Source: Ochrobactrum quorumnocens (GTDB lineage: Bacteria > Pseudomonadota > Alphaproteobacteria > Rhizobiales > Rhizobiaceae). Taken from it: a stretch of 64,000 nucleotides of DNA. Shown here piece by piece: positions 1 to 8,544 of this stretch (position 1 is the stretch's first letter; the number at the start of each line of letters is the position of its first letter). The DNA lies in the NCBI RefSeq assembly GCF_002278035.1, contig NZ_CP022604.1, positions 558,001-622,000 on the forward strand, written 5' to 3'. The position numbers were made by a program, and so were the translations under genes. The notes below the pieces were generated by a model that saw only the letters and a list, made by a program, of their open reading frames with translations, ran no database searches and was not told the origin of the DNA.

Positions 1-2
1 CG

Positions 3-416
3 GAAATTGATGGTGGTGCCGATGCAATCGCCAAGTCAGGCGCTTCAAAGCCGCAATGGTATCGTGATGCAACCGCCCGCTATTCGACCGATGCGGTTAA
101 ACTCGCGACGAGCATGGGCTACAAAATCGGCGGTTATTCATTGAACGGCGATCAGGGTGCATCGCTGCTTGCGCCTGTCGTTGCAAGGCGCATTTCGGCT
201 GCACGCGATGGTGATGTCATCATTTCGCATATCAATCAGCCAACGCGCTCGGCAGGTGAGGGCGTGGCCAAGGGCATTCTGGCACTTCAGGCCAAGGGCA
301 TGAAGTTTGTGAAGCTAAGAGACGTTGAGACGTCCATGACGCTCAACCCGGTGCCGGACCATAATCTGCACGCAGGCGCACCTGCGACACTTGCAAAGCC
401 GCCCGCAAACAAGTGA
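3..416 (+). CDS. Polysaccharide deacetylase family protein, C-terminal part (5' truncated by window)
   Basis: The open frame runs in from the window edge, so the start codon and the N-terminal metal-binding half are missing; 137 residues remain. The visible part has the C-terminal signature of NodB-like carbohydrate esterases: a WYRDATARYS segment, then GGYSLNGDQGASLLAP, then GDVIISHINQPTRSAGEGV, where the late histidine is the usual catalytic-base region. The family removes N-acetyl groups from polysaccharides or peptidoglycan in the cell envelope. The natural substrate cannot be told from this piece. A mosaic repeat follows the stop codon. Confidence 0.75.
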   Translation, partial: EIDGGADAIAKSGASKPQWYRDATARYSTDAVKLATSMGYKIGGYSLNGDQGASLLAPVVARRISAARDGDVIISHINQPTRSAGEGVAKGILALQAKGMKFVKLRDVETSMTLNPVPDHNLHAGAPATLAKPPANK

Positions 417-428
417 TGGTTTTAAGTT

Positions 429-536
429 CTAGAGCGTGTCGCGCTTAATAGCACCTATGACGCACGCTCTAGATTCTTTTAATTGTCGCATGTTCGCGGG
501 AGCTCGAATGAATCTATTTGAGCACGACATGCTTTA
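429..536. repeat. Mosaic intergenic repeat (CTAGAGC hairpin plus GACATGCTTTA module)
   Basis: A CTAGAGCGTG...ACGCACGCTCTAG hairpin is followed by a module ending ATTTGAGCACGACATGCTTTA, which also occurs near 32230. It matches the style of Rhizobiales intergenic mosaic elements (RIME-like). Its right end contains the TAA (read on the minus strand) that terminates the next gene. Confidence 0.7.
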
Positions 537-941
537 GCTACCGTTTGTCTTGTCCTTTGGGGACAGGCTTTTCATGACTGCTGCGTAATTGCGTCCAAGG
601 CTTTCAAACAAAGCATTCTCGCCAGTCAATGGGGCAACGGAAAGCGTTGTGCCGTCATTGCCCAACGTGACAAAAACAACCTGATCTTGTGGTTGGCCTG
701 CAATAGCAATAGCGCCAATACGTTGTGTTTCACTGGTGTCGAGCGCAGGCATGTTGAACAGAACTTCTCCGCCCACACGTTCTGCTGCCTTGGCAAGGGC
801 AGTGTCAAATCCTTCGATCAGAACGTCGATGGCTCCGAGCGCAAATTCAAGCTCGACTGCTTCCAGCGTCATTACATCCTGATCGGCTTCAGCAGCGCTG
901 GATGTAGCTGGCTCATGGCCATTATGAAGGGTGCGATCCAT
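534..941 (-). CDS. Hypothetical protein, acidic, 135 aa
   Basis: I do not recognise a family. The start is set at the ATG at 941 because GGAGAGGA lies 4 nt upstream; an in-frame start at 1013 would add 24 residues but lacks such a site. The protein is acidic at the N-terminus, has no signal peptide or membrane segment, and ends in a probable alpha/beta region (QDQVVFVTLGNDGTTLSVAPL). The stop codon TAA lies within the terminal TGCTTTA of the adjacent mosaic repeat, so the repeat boundary defines the C-terminus. It is divergent from the DUF1499 gene. Confidence 0.6.
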   Translation of the reverse strand: MDRTLHNGHEPATSSAAEADQDVMTLEAVELEFALGAIDVLIEGFDTALAKAAERVGGEVLFNMPALDTSETQRIGAIAIAGQPQDQVVFVTLGNDGTTLSVAPLTGENALFESLGRNYAAVMKSLSPKDKTNGS

Positions 942-1158
942 GTCGTCCTCTCCGACGAATCCGAAAAAAGCCCCCATATACGCGATCATGCCCTTCGTTA
1001 GAAGTTGCTGCAATAGCTTTTATATTGATTTCACTCTATTTTTCCCGCTCATTCTTTGTAACTGGATGAATTGACAGTGCGTGCCTTGCCTTTTCCTTTT
1101 GCGTCCGAGCTCTCTCTGTTATGCATGGAAGCGCTCTGAAACGCGGTTGGGATCCTGC

Positions 1159-1947
1159 ATGAGAAAACTTCGCTATCAACGCCGACAGTCTCGTTCAGCC
1201 ATTTGGGCTTTGCGTTTTGGCGTATTTGCGGCCGTGCTTTCAGCGCTGGGTCTTATCCTGCACAGGTTCGGCAAGCTGGAAACGCCGGATTTTGTTCTGG
1301 TCGCTATCCTCGGTGGTGGGCTTGCGATACTCGCGCTGTTATGTGCCGCAAAAGGACTACGTAATTTGTGGGTCAATGGCGACAAGGGTGGAGCACGCTC
1401 TTTCTGCGGCAGCTTTCTGGCTTTTGCAGTTCTGCTGCCGCTCTGTTTTGTAGGCTCTCTATGGTATGGCTCGCCACAGCTTTATGATCTGACAACTGAT
1501 TTTGAGACGCCGCCACAGTTTCCATCGACAATGCCAGCCCGCTTGCCGGGCATGAACGCGCTCTCAGTTGATGTTGCCGCGGATATGATAGGGCAAATGT
1601 CAGCCTATCCGGATGTAATGGGGCGCCGTTATCCCGCAGCTCCAGATCGGGTTGCGCAAGGGGTAGAAAATACCCTCAAGGCCTTTGGCTGGACGCAGAT
1701 TAGTCGCGACATTCCTTTGCCAGAGCAGAATGCTACGCGTTTTGCTGCGACGGCCCACAGCACTTTTCTTGGCTTGAAGAGCGATGTGGTTATCCGTCTG
1801 CTTGATGAAGGCGAAACCACCTATGTCGATATGCGATCCTTGTCGCGTTACGGCAAACGGGACATGGGGCTGAATGCCGCCTTTATAACCGAGTTTTTGT
1901 CGGCACTCGAAGGCGAGGTCAACAAGGCTCCAGCCGATGTTGAATGA
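1159..1947 (+). CDS. DUF1499 domain-containing membrane protein, 262 aa
   Basis: The basic N-terminus (MRKLRYQRRQSR) is followed by three hydrophobic segments within the first ~110 residues. A C-terminal DUF1499 domain then starts near TPPQFPSTMPARLPG and contains the conserved SDVVIRLLDEGETTYVDMRS and SRYGKRDMGLNA stretches. ATG 1159 is chosen over an upstream start at 1081 because the family-like sequence begins there. DUF1499 has no established function. The stop TGA abuts the stop of the convergent MBL-fold gene, forming TGATCA with no gap. Confidence 0.75.
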   Translation: MRKLRYQRRQSRSAIWALRFGVFAAVLSALGLILHRFGKLETPDFVLVAILGGGLAILALLCAAKGLRNLWVNGDKGGARSFCGSFLAFAVLLPLCFVGSLWYGSPQLYDLTTDFETPPQFPSTMPARLPGMNALSVDVAADMIGQMSAYPDVMGRRYPAAPDRVAQGVENTLKAFGWTQISRDIPLPEQNATRFAATAHSTFLGLKSDVVIRLLDEGETTYVDMRSLSRYGKRDMGLNAAFITEFLSALEGEVNKAPADVE

Positions 1948-2853
1948 TCAGCGCGGCTGATAGATCCCATTCAGGGATGGATAGCCATCAGTGATGATTT
2001 CCCCGCGTCCGACGAGATCTTCGAGATGCGCCAGTACCGAGAGTGCTGCAGCACCATGCAGACGTGGGTCGGTTTCGCGATAGATCGCTTTGACCATATC
2101 CGGGATCGTGCGATCGCCTTGAACGATCCGCTCCAGTATTGCGCGTTCTCGCATTTTACGATGTGCACGCAATCCCCGCACAAACGCCGCCGGCTTTGTG
2201 ACTGCACCTCCATGGCCAGGCAGATAGATATCATCATCGCGTTCAAGCAGCTTCTCAAGCGAAGCCATGTAATCGCTCATTGAACCGTCTGGTGGCGCAA
2301 CGATAGACGTCGCCCATGCCATCACATGATCGGCAGAAAACAGGATGCCTGTGCCTTCGAGGCCGAAGGCCATGTGGTTGGCTGCATGGCCGGGGGTGTG
2401 TATCCCGCGCAGCGCCCAACCGTCGCCGTCGATCTTTGCACCATCGGACAGGACCAGATCGGGCGCGAAATCGGTATCGGCACTTGCCTCAAGAAAGTTC
2501 ACTTCGCCGCTATAATAAGGACGGGCGGGGCGATGTGGACCCTCGGCAACAACAAGCGCACCAGTCTGTTCCTTCAGCTGCCTTGCGAGGGGGGAATGGT
2601 CGCGATGGGTATGGCTTACAAAAATATGACTCACAGGGCGCTTGGCGATTGCAGCGAGAAGAGCCTGAAAATGCTCTTCGTTCTCTGGACCTGGATCGAT
2701 AACGGCGAGCGTATCTGTCCCTATGATATAGCTGTTTGTGCCATGAAATGTAAAAGCGCTCGGATTATTCGCAGTCAGGCGGAGCAGGTCTTTACGCAAG
2801 GCAACCGGCGCCCCATATTCCGGGGAGAAGCTGCCGTCGAAATCAAGCGCCAT
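1948..2853 (-). CDS. MBL-fold metallo-hydrolase, 301 aa
   Basis: The metal-binding motif HTHRDH is visible in VSHIFVSHTHRDHSPLA, preceded by FHGTNSYIIG...AVIDPGPE and followed by GIHTPGHAANHMAF, DHVMAWATS and LPGHGG, which supply the later metal ligands. This is the glyoxalase II / beta-lactamase-like fold. The C-terminus carries the winged-helix-like extension of the LACTB2 type (RAHRKMRERAILERI). A GTG at 2964 in the same frame would add 37 residues, but ATG 2853 fits the family start and leaves ~138 bp for divergent promoters with bioY. The substrate is unknown. Confidence 0.75.
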   Translation of the reverse strand: MALDFDGSFSPEYGAPVALRKDLLRLTANNPSAFTFHGTNSYIIGTDTLAVIDPGPENEEHFQALLAAIAKRPVSHIFVSHTHRDHSPLARQLKEQTGALVVAEGPHRPARPYYSGEVNFLEASADTDFAPDLVLSDGAKIDGDGWALRGIHTPGHAANHMAFGLEGTGILFSADHVMAWATSIVAPPDGSMSDYMASLEKLLERDDDIYLPGHGGAVTKPAAFVRGLRAHRKMRERAILERIVQGDRTIPDMVKAIYRETDPRLHGAAALSVLAHLEDLVGRGEIITDGYPSLNGIYQPR

Positions 2854-2991
2854 TGAATAATCCAACTCGTTTTGGTTTGTCGGTTTGTATTGTTGCAATT
2901 CTTCGAACGGCTTAGGACGAATATAGTCCGGTTTCAAATGATTATCTGGTGAAGCGATACTCACAGCGCCGATTATAGGAGTGAGACAAAG

Positions 2992-3591
2992 ATGCGTCAG
3001 AGAAATAAATCAAAAATTGCCGTGGCGTCTCTTCCCGCTGGCTACTTGCAAACCAAGCAACTGACACGGGCTTTCCGGTTTGTTGTGCTGGCAATTCTTG
3101 GTAGCGCGGTTCTCACGCTCTCAGCAAATATCAAGGTTGATCTTCTCTACGTCAATGTGACGATGCAGACTGCAGCACTGTTTGCAATTTCTGCGCTTTA
3201 TGGTTCACGTCTGGCTGTTGCCACTGTCGCGCTTTATCTGCTTGAGGGTGTGCTCGGCATGCCTGTTTTCACAGGAACACCCGAAAAGGGCGTGGGCCTT
3301 GCCTATATGATGGGGCCTACTGGTGGCTATCTGCTTTCTTATCTCGTTGCCGCATGGATGATTGGTCGAGCTGCGGATAAGGGGCTCGCACACAAGCCGC
3401 TTGCGCTTGGCGGTGTCATGCTGCTTGCAGAAGCCGTCGTGCTCGTCATGGGCGCGGGCTGGATGGCTTATTTGTATGGCATTGAAAAAGGTATCGCCTT
3501 TGGCTTTGGTGCCTTCATCATCGCCGATCTGGTCAAGCTTGCACTTGCGGCCTGTAGTGTCCCGGCAATGTTGGCACTATTCAAGCGTTGA
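2992..3591 (+). CDS. bioY: Biotin transporter BioY (S component)
   Basis: This is a 199-residue integral membrane protein with about six hydrophobic helices. It carries BioY family signatures: VNVTMQTAALFAISALYG, ALYLLEGVLGMPVF, GVGLAYMMGPTGGYL and the C-terminal FGFGAFIIADLVKLALA. BioY is the substrate-binding component for biotin uptake; in many alphaproteobacteria it works with BioM/BioN or alone. No bioMN genes are adjacent in the window. GGAGTGAGACAAAG precedes the ATG. It is divergent from the MBL-fold hydrolase. Confidence 0.9.
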   Translation: MRQRNKSKIAVASLPAGYLQTKQLTRAFRFVVLAILGSAVLTLSANIKVDLLYVNVTMQTAALFAISALYGSRLAVATVALYLLEGVLGMPVFTGTPEKGVGLAYMMGPTGGYLLSYLVAAWMIGRAADKGLAHKPLALGGVMLLAEAVVLVMGAGWMAYLYGIEKGIAFGFGAFIIADLVKLALAACSVPAMLALFKR

Positions 3592-3738
3592 TCAGCACAA
3601 TCCATTGATAAATCTCAAGGTCCGAGTTCGTTGCGCGGCCTTTTTCATGACTTTGTTGAAACTGCTTTGCGATTGACAATTAGTCGGCGGCAAAGCTTTG
3701 TTAGACTGCATAAAATCAGGTTTGTCGGGGAGAAAAGC

Positions 3739-4260
3739 GTGAAGTTTGAAGTGCTGGAAGTTGAGCCGCTGACAAAGGCGGCTTTTGCCCCTTTTGGGGA
3801 TGTTATCGAGGTGAACGGTGCTGAGCGACGTCTCATCAACAATGGCACGACGGAACGCTTCCACGATCTTGCCCGCGTCGAGGCCGTTGGCACTGACGCA
3901 CGTGTTCTGATCAATATTTTTCGCGGACAGTCTTTCTCAGCACCAATCGACATCGTGATGATGGAGCGCCATCCTTTCGGATCTCAGGCCTTCATACCCT
4001 TAAACGGCAGGCCGTTTCTGATGGTGGTGGCAGAAGATGCTGAAGGCAAACCCGCGCGACCGAGAGCGTTTTTGGCGCGAGGTGATCAGGGCGTCAACTA
4101 TTGGCGCAATGTCTGGCATCATCCGCTTGTATCCCTTGAGCAGACGTCAGATTTTCTTATTGTTGACCGCGCAGGCAACGAGGATAATCTGGAGGAGTAT
4201 TTCCTTCCGGATGTCGCCTATCGCATCGAGACAATCCCGGCTTTTGAAACGCAAATCTGA
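3739..4260 (+). CDS. allA: Ureidoglycolate lyase (AllA family)
   Basis: The 173-residue protein matches the ureidoglycolate lyase/hydrolase family: [44 protein letters not shown], and the closing [11 protein letters not shown] and FLIVDR motifs of the cupin-like fold. It releases glyoxylate and urea from ureidoglycolate in allantoin (purine) degradation. The start is GTG 3739, preceded by GGGGAGAAAA; upstream in-frame starts lie in sequence without family character. The next gene (5-hydroxyisourate hydrolase) starts 8 nt after the stop, so the two form a ureide catabolism operon. Confidence 0.88.
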   Translation: MKFEVLEVEPLTKAAFAPFGDVIEVNGAERRLINNGTTERFHDLARVEAVGTDARVLINIFRGQSFSAPIDIVMMERHPFGSQAFIPLNGRPFLMVVAEDAEGKPARPRAFLARGDQGVNYWRNVWHHPLVSLEQTSDFLIVDRAGNEDNLEEYFLPDVAYRIETIPAFETQI

Positions 4261-4268
4261 GGATCAAA

Positions 4269-4625
4269 ATGGGCAAGCTATCTACACATGTTCTCGACAC
4301 TGCGCATGGTAGTCCGGCGGCAGCGATGCGGATTGAGCTTTATAGGCTTGGAGCCTTGGGAAAAACGGAGCTGATTAAGCGTACTGTCACCAATCTCGAT
4401 GGTCGCACAGATGAGCCGCTGCTGAGCGGGAGTGAAATGCAGGAAGGCACTTATGAGCTGCAATTTCATGTCGCTGAATATTTTGAAGCACGCGGCGCAG
4501 ACGTTGCCAATCCTCCGTTCCTTGATCTCATCCCAATCCGTTTCGCGATCGCGGATGAAGACGGCAATTACCATGTGCCACTTCTGGTCAGCCCCTGGTC
4601 TTATTCGACCTATCGCGGAAGCTGA
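4269..4625 (+). CDS. uraH: 5-hydroxyisourate hydrolase (transthyretin-like)
   Basis: The 118-residue protein has the N-terminal [11 protein letters not shown] motif and ends in the diagnostic YRGS tetrapeptide of HIU hydrolases. It hydrolyses 5-hydroxyisourate to OHCU after urate oxidation. It is placed directly downstream of ureidoglycolate lyase, with AGGATCAAA ahead of the ATG. The length is typical of the family. A terminator-like hairpin follows at about 4653-4686. Confidence 0.93.
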   Translation: MGKLSTHVLDTAHGSPAAAMRIELYRLGALGKTELIKRTVTNLDGRTDEPLLSGSEMQEGTYELQFHVAEYFEARGADVANPPFLDLIPIRFAIADEDGNYHVPLLVSPWSYSTYRGS

Positions 4626-4652
4626 CTTATCCCCCTCTACCTGAGAGCCATT

Positions 4653-4686
4653 AAGCTCCCCGCATTACCAACGCGAGGAGCTTTTT
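4653..4686 (+). terminator. Hairpin with T-tract after uraH; also covers the next gene's Shine-Dalgarno
   Basis: Arms AAGCTCC/GGAGCTT with an inner CGC/GCG and a loop of about 9 nt are followed by TTTTT. The right arm contains GAGGAG, the only good ribosome binding site for the ATG at 4687. The structure may therefore end the allA-uraH transcript and also restrict translation of the DUF2793 gene on read-through RNA. Confidence 0.5.
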
Positions 4687-5523
4687 ATGGATCAAACACC
4701 AAATCTGAAACTTCCCTATATCATGCCCAGTCAGGCGCAGAAGCATGTCACGCATAATGAGGCGCTGCGATTGCTTGATGCCGTCGTGCATCTCAGTGTG
4801 AAATCGCGCATACAAACTGGCGCGCCCATCGGACCGCTCTCAGGTGAGCGGCATATAGTTGCAAGCCCTGCAACCGGCTTGTGGGTTGGAAAAGACGGAA
4901 TGATTGCCTTCTTCATCGATGACGGCTGGTCTTTTGTTACGGTCGCAAAAGGCTGGCTTGCCTATGTCGAGGATGAAGGCAGATTGCTGGTGTTCAACGG
5001 CACTGAGTGGGAGGTCACAGGCTCGGTGCCCGATAGCCTGTCGCTCTCGATGCTTGGTGTGCAGGCCACAGCGGATGCAATCAACCGTTTTGCAATCTCG
5101 TCGGAAGCAAGCCTCTTTAACAATGCGGGTGCCGGCCATCAGATCAAAGTGAACAAACAGGCGGCAACAAATACAGCAAGCCTGTTGTTCCAATCAAACT
5201 GGACGGGCCATGCAGAGATGGGCCTGAATGGCGATAATAATTTCAGCATCAAGGTTGGCGACGATGTGGGCAATTGGCGCGAAGCTGTTAAGGTTGATCG
5301 AGCAACCGGCAATGTCGCAGTCGGCTCCATATGGCCGGAAACTCGCCTGCATGTCGACGGCCCGATACGTCCTGCATCTTTTGCGATAGCAGATTTGCCA
5401 TCGGCAGCAGCGCATGGGGCAGGGGCGATGGTTTTTGTCAATAATGCAAGTACCGGCCCCCAAATGGTCTATTCAAACGGTTCTGGCTGGCTCAGCATGC
5501 GAACGGGCGCAGCAATCACCTGA
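4687..5523 (+). CDS. DUF2793 domain-containing protein, 278 aa
   Basis: The N-terminus (MDQTPNLKLPYIMPSQAQKH, then VTHNEALRLLDAVVHLSV) is the signature of DUF2793, a domain known from phage and gene-transfer-agent structural proteins; as I recall, the Rhodobacter head-spike genes belong here. The domain covers about residues 1-90. The rest (KVNKQAATNTASLLFQSNW, IKVGDDVGNWREAVKVDR, ATGNVAVGS) looks like the beta-rich shaft of a tail-fibre or spike, and the last ~60 residues match the end of such fibres. No other phage gene is adjacent. A complete GTA cluster lies 37 kb downstream, so this may be its spike. Confidence 0.75.
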   Translation: MDQTPNLKLPYIMPSQAQKHVTHNEALRLLDAVVHLSVKSRIQTGAPIGPLSGERHIVASPATGLWVGKDGMIAFFIDDGWSFVTVAKGWLAYVEDEGRLLVFNGTEWEVTGSVPDSLSLSMLGVQATADAINRFAISSEASLFNNAGAGHQIKVNKQAATNTASLLFQSNWTGHAEMGLNGDNNFSIKVGDDVGNWREAVKVDRATGNVAVGSIWPETRLHVDGPIRPASFAIADLPSAAAHGAGAMVFVNNASTGPQMVYSNGSGWLSMRTGAAIT

Positions 5524-5583
5524 CGCACTATCGATTGGACGCAACGGTTTAGCTGCGTCCTCTGATCGCAATCTGCCGCATTT

Positions 5584-5687
5584 ACAGCGGTTCCAGTTAA
5601 TATTGAATCGTTGGAGCCGCTTTAACTAATTTTTTTTACGCATTTCCGAACGCAAAGCCGGTTCCCACTTTTGCTGGAAATGCTTTA
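5584..5687. repeat. Mosaic intergenic repeat (GGTTCCAGTT...GGAGCCGCT hairpin plus GCATTTCC...GGAAATGC module)
   Basis: A hairpin module (AGCGGTTCCAGTTAAT...GTTGGAGCCGCTTTAA) is joined to a second module (GCATTTCCGAACGCAAAGCC...TTTTGCTGGAAATGCTTTAA). The same two modules recur at 23275, 28949 and 57218. The terminal CTTTAA contains the TAA that ends the minus-strand AraC gene. Confidence 0.8.
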
Positions 5688-6716
5688 ATTTTGGAGAATA
5701 CCGGCCTTTTTGGCCTGTAAGGACAGATGCTCATGAATAGTCAGAGTTCCACCGTCTCCCTGTAGCGGTATGGGATCCTGAGCTTCGCGCGCTTCCTTCG
5801 GTGTAAGCCCGAAACGGGCTTTGAAAGCCTTCGTGAGCTGCGTTCCATCGTGAAATCCGCAACGATAAGCGACCTCCTTCAAGGAAATTGCCTTGCCCTT
5901 CTTGTCGATAACAATCCGGTACGCGAGATCCAATCTTTTATCGCGAATAACCTTTGCCACGCCTTCATCCGGCTCAAAGGCGCGATAAAGATGCGACCGT
6001 GACATGCGGAAATGCTGCTGTATCGAATGTGGTCCCAGCAGCGGATTTGTGATGTTCTTGTCGATGTAAGCAAGGATACGGTTGCGTATGGGCAGGTTGA
6101 TCGGGACATTCTCAACTGAACCTTTGTCGGCACCCTTGATGCATGAAGCAAGCAGCACCAACAAAGCATCCTTGGCGGCAATAGATTCCATCGCCGAAAG
6201 CTCCTGAACAACATCATTCAAGCCACGCAGATATTCAAACAAAAGCTGTGTCGTGGGAGCCTCGGCTTTAAGAATCATCCCATGCAGATTGCGCCAGCCA
6301 ACAAGCTTCTCAAGTTCTTGACGAGGCATGATGACGGTCAGACGCGCGCCTGCTTCAGCTTGACTGGATATGACTTGGGCCATGTCGAGAATGAAAATAT
6401 CACCGGGCTTCGCAGAGACAGCAACACCATTGAAGTCGCCGCTCAAAGTGCCAGCCAGCATGACCTGAAGGACATAATGATCAAGACCACTCTGGGCGAT
6501 GATACTCGTTGTGCGCTCATAATGTTGACTGTTGAACGTTGTAGAACCGACCAACATATTGCCGAAGGGGTAAGAACGTAATGTTCCTATAAAGCCTCTT
6601 TTATTTTCATCATCGAGCGACGACACTTCGTAAAACAGCTTTACGGCGTCACGCCAGAAGTCGTCACGAATTTCGGCATCGACCATATCTGTCGATAAAA
6701 ACAGCTCTTTTGTCAT
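5685..6716 (-). CDS. AraC-family transcriptional regulator with AraC-binding-like N-terminal domain
   Basis: The 343-residue protein has an N-terminal cupin-like effector domain (roughly residues 1-200, with SGLDHYVLQVMLAGTLSGDF and AKPGDIFILDMAQ). Its C-terminal AraC/XylS double helix-turn-helix shows MSRSHLYRAFEPDEGVAKVI and SLKEVAYRCGFHDGTQLTKAFKARFGLTPKEARE. ATG 6716 with GGGGTAGGA just upstream is preferred over a TTG at 6782. The TAA stop lies inside the terminal CTTTAA of the adjacent repeat. It lies downstream of betB on the same strand but beyond a strong terminator, so it is probably its own unit. The effector is unknown. Confidence 0.85.
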   Translation of the reverse strand: MTKELFLSTDMVDAEIRDDFWRDAVKLFYEVSSLDDENKRGFIGTLRSYPFGNMLVGSTTFNSQHYERTTSIIAQSGLDHYVLQVMLAGTLSGDFNGVAVSAKPGDIFILDMAQVISSQAEAGARLTVIMPRQELEKLVGWRNLHGMILKAEAPTTQLLFEYLRGLNDVVQELSAMESIAAKDALLVLLASCIKGADKGSVENVPINLPIRNRILAYIDKNITNPLLGPHSIQQHFRMSRSHLYRAFEPDEGVAKVIRDKRLDLAYRIVIDKKGKAISLKEVAYRCGFHDGTQLTKAFKARFGLTPKEAREAQDPIPLQGDGGTLTIHEHLSLQAKKAGILQN

Positions 6717-6859
6717 TCCTACCCCGTCGCGGGAAGCTATTATCATGTTTCCCGCGCAAGGGTATTCGATAAAAGCAATCAATTAGTCGTTAAAATTCAA
6801 TATAATAAGAAAAATAGTGATCAATATTTCGAGAAGCCGAAGTTTATCTGCCAATATTG

Positions 6860-6885
6860 TGTCGTAAATATAATGTAAGACGACA
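6860..6885. promoter_or_regulatory. Inverted repeat TGTCGT-N14-ACGACA upstream of the AraC gene
   Basis: Two perfect 6-base arms flank 14 AT-rich bases, about 145 bp ahead of the AraC start and within the AT-rich betB-araC gap. It may be a binding site for the regulator, but there is no direct evidence for this. Confidence 0.25.
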
Positions 6886-6891
6886 GATACA

Positions 6892-6935
6892 AAAGTCCTG
6901 ACAATATTAGTGATTGCTAATATTGTCAGGACTTT
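6892..6935 (-). terminator. Long perfect palindrome downstream of betB (probable terminator of betIAB)
   Basis: The arms GTCCTGACAATATTAG and CTAATATTGTCAGGAC are perfect over 16 bases, extend by AAA/TTT, and have a 6-base loop. Read on the minus strand the stem is followed by TTTT. It lies 23 bp past the betB stop. The stem is unusually long and AT-rich for a terminator, so an additional role as a protein-binding site is possible. Confidence 0.6.
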
Positions 6936-6958
6936 GCAGTTTCAACTAAAATGAACTT

Positions 6959-8422
6959 TTAGTAAGGGCTGTCGACCTTGCCCATTTCTACATAGACGGT
7001 CTTGATCTGGCTGTAATGCGTCAGGGCTGCGATGCCGTTTTCACGCCCTATGCCGGATTGCTTGTAGCCACCGAATGGCACTTCCACAGGTGTCAGATTA
7101 TAGGCATTGATCCAGCAAGTCCCGGCCTTGATTTGGCTGATCACGCGATGGCCACGTGCGATGTCAGCCGTAAACACACCAGCGGCCAAACCAAATTCAG
7201 TATCGTTGGCGCGTGCAATCACCTCATCTTCGTCTGTGAACTCCAGAACGCTCATGACAGGGCCAAAGATTTCTTCACGGGCGATCATCATGTTGTCGGT
7301 TACGTCTGTGAAGATGGTCGGCTCGATGAAACAGCCCTTATCGAATCCCTGCAGCTTTGGAACGCCGCCACCATAGGCGAGGGTCGCGCCTTCGGCTTTG
7401 CCTTTTCCGATATAGGAGAGAACCTTGTCGCGCTGCGCACCATTGACGAGCGGTCCCATCTGGGTCGCTTCATCAAGCGGATCGCCAATACGAATCTTGC
7501 GCGTACGTTCGACGAGACGTTCAACAAATCGTTCACGTACATTCCTATGAACGAACACGCGGGTGCCGTTTGAACAGACCTGACCGGTTGAATAGAAGTT
7601 GCCGAGCATCGCGCCGCCAATGGCACTTTCAAGATCTGCATCGTCGAAAACGATAATTGGCGATTTGCCACCAAGTTCCATCGTGACATGCTTCAAATGC
7701 TCGCCAGCCTGCGACATGATCCGCTTGCCTGTCGGAACCGATCCGGTCAGGGAAACCTTGGCAGTCAGGCGGTGATTGACGAGTGCAGCACCCACATCAC
7801 CAAAGCCCTGAACGACGTTGAACAGACCATCCGGCAGGCCCGCTTCCTTATAGGCTTCAGCCAGCGCGAGCGCGGAGAGGGGCGTGTTTTCTGATGGCTT
7901 GAAGATGAATGCATTGCCCATGGCGAGCGCCGGGGCAGATTTCCATGCGGCGATCTGAATCGGATAATTCCATGCGCCAATACCGACGCAGATGCCGAGC
8001 GCTTCACGACGCGTATAGGCAAACGATCCACCAAGCTCCACGAACTCGCCATTGAAACCGGAGATGATGCCGCCGAAGAATTCGAGAGCATCTGCGGCGG
8101 ACGCTGCATCTGCAACAAGCGTTTCCTGAAGCGCCTTGCCGGTGTCGAGTGTCTCAAGCTTTGACAGTTTCTTGTTTTTCTCGCGTAAAATTTCCGCCGT
8201 GCGGCGCAGAATGCGGCCGCGCTCGACAGGCTTGAGTGCCGCCCATTCGACCTGTGCTTTGAGGGCTGCCGCATAGGCGGCCTCAATCACATCAGGCGTT
8301 GCCGAATAGAGCTTGGCGATTTCTTCACCAGTTGCTGGATAGAAAACGGGAAGCGGCTTTCCCGCTTTGTCTTCGACGAATGCGCCGCCGATGAAATGCG
8401 AGGCTTTGGGTTGTACTTTCAT
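6959..8422 (-). CDS. betB: Betaine aldehyde dehydrogenase
   Basis: The 487-residue aldehyde dehydrogenase has the NAD-binding and catalytic motifs: [36 protein letters not shown], the Glu motif [10 protein letters not shown] and the catalytic cysteine in [14 protein letters not shown]. Together with betA it converts betaine aldehyde to glycine betaine, the second step of the choline osmoprotection pathway. The start at 8422 is fixed by GAGGAG 6 nt upstream; a start at 8443 would place that site inside the gene. It is the last gene of betI-betA-betB, about 120 bp after betA. Confidence 0.95.
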   Translation of the reverse strand: MKVQPKASHFIGGAFVEDKAGKPLPVFYPATGEEIAKLYSATPDVIEAAYAAALKAQVEWAALKPVERGRILRRTAEILREKNKKLSKLETLDTGKALQETLVADAASAADALEFFGGIISGFNGEFVELGGSFAYTRREALGICVGIGAWNYPIQIAAWKSAPALAMGNAFIFKPSENTPLSALALAEAYKEAGLPDGLFNVVQGFGDVGAALVNHRLTAKVSLTGSVPTGKRIMSQAGEHLKHVTMELGGKSPIIVFDDADLESAIGGAMLGNFYSTGQVCSNGTRVFVHRNVRERFVERLVERTRKIRIGDPLDEATQMGPLVNGAQRDKVLSYIGKGKAEGATLAYGGGVPKLQGFDKGCFIEPTIFTDVTDNMMIAREEIFGPVMSVLEFTDEDEVIARANDTEFGLAAGVFTADIARGHRVISQIKAGTCWINAYNLTPVEVPFGGYKQSGIGRENGIAALTHYSQIKTVYVEMGKVDSPY

Positions 8423-8544
8423 TTTATTCTCCTCGGGTTTCATCCTTGCATTTGAGCCAAAATTATAAGGCGGTTTTGCGTGGGATAATACGTAAAAACA
8501 AATAGTTAGAGTAGCTTCGGTAATCCGGCTTCAACAGAGTCGCT

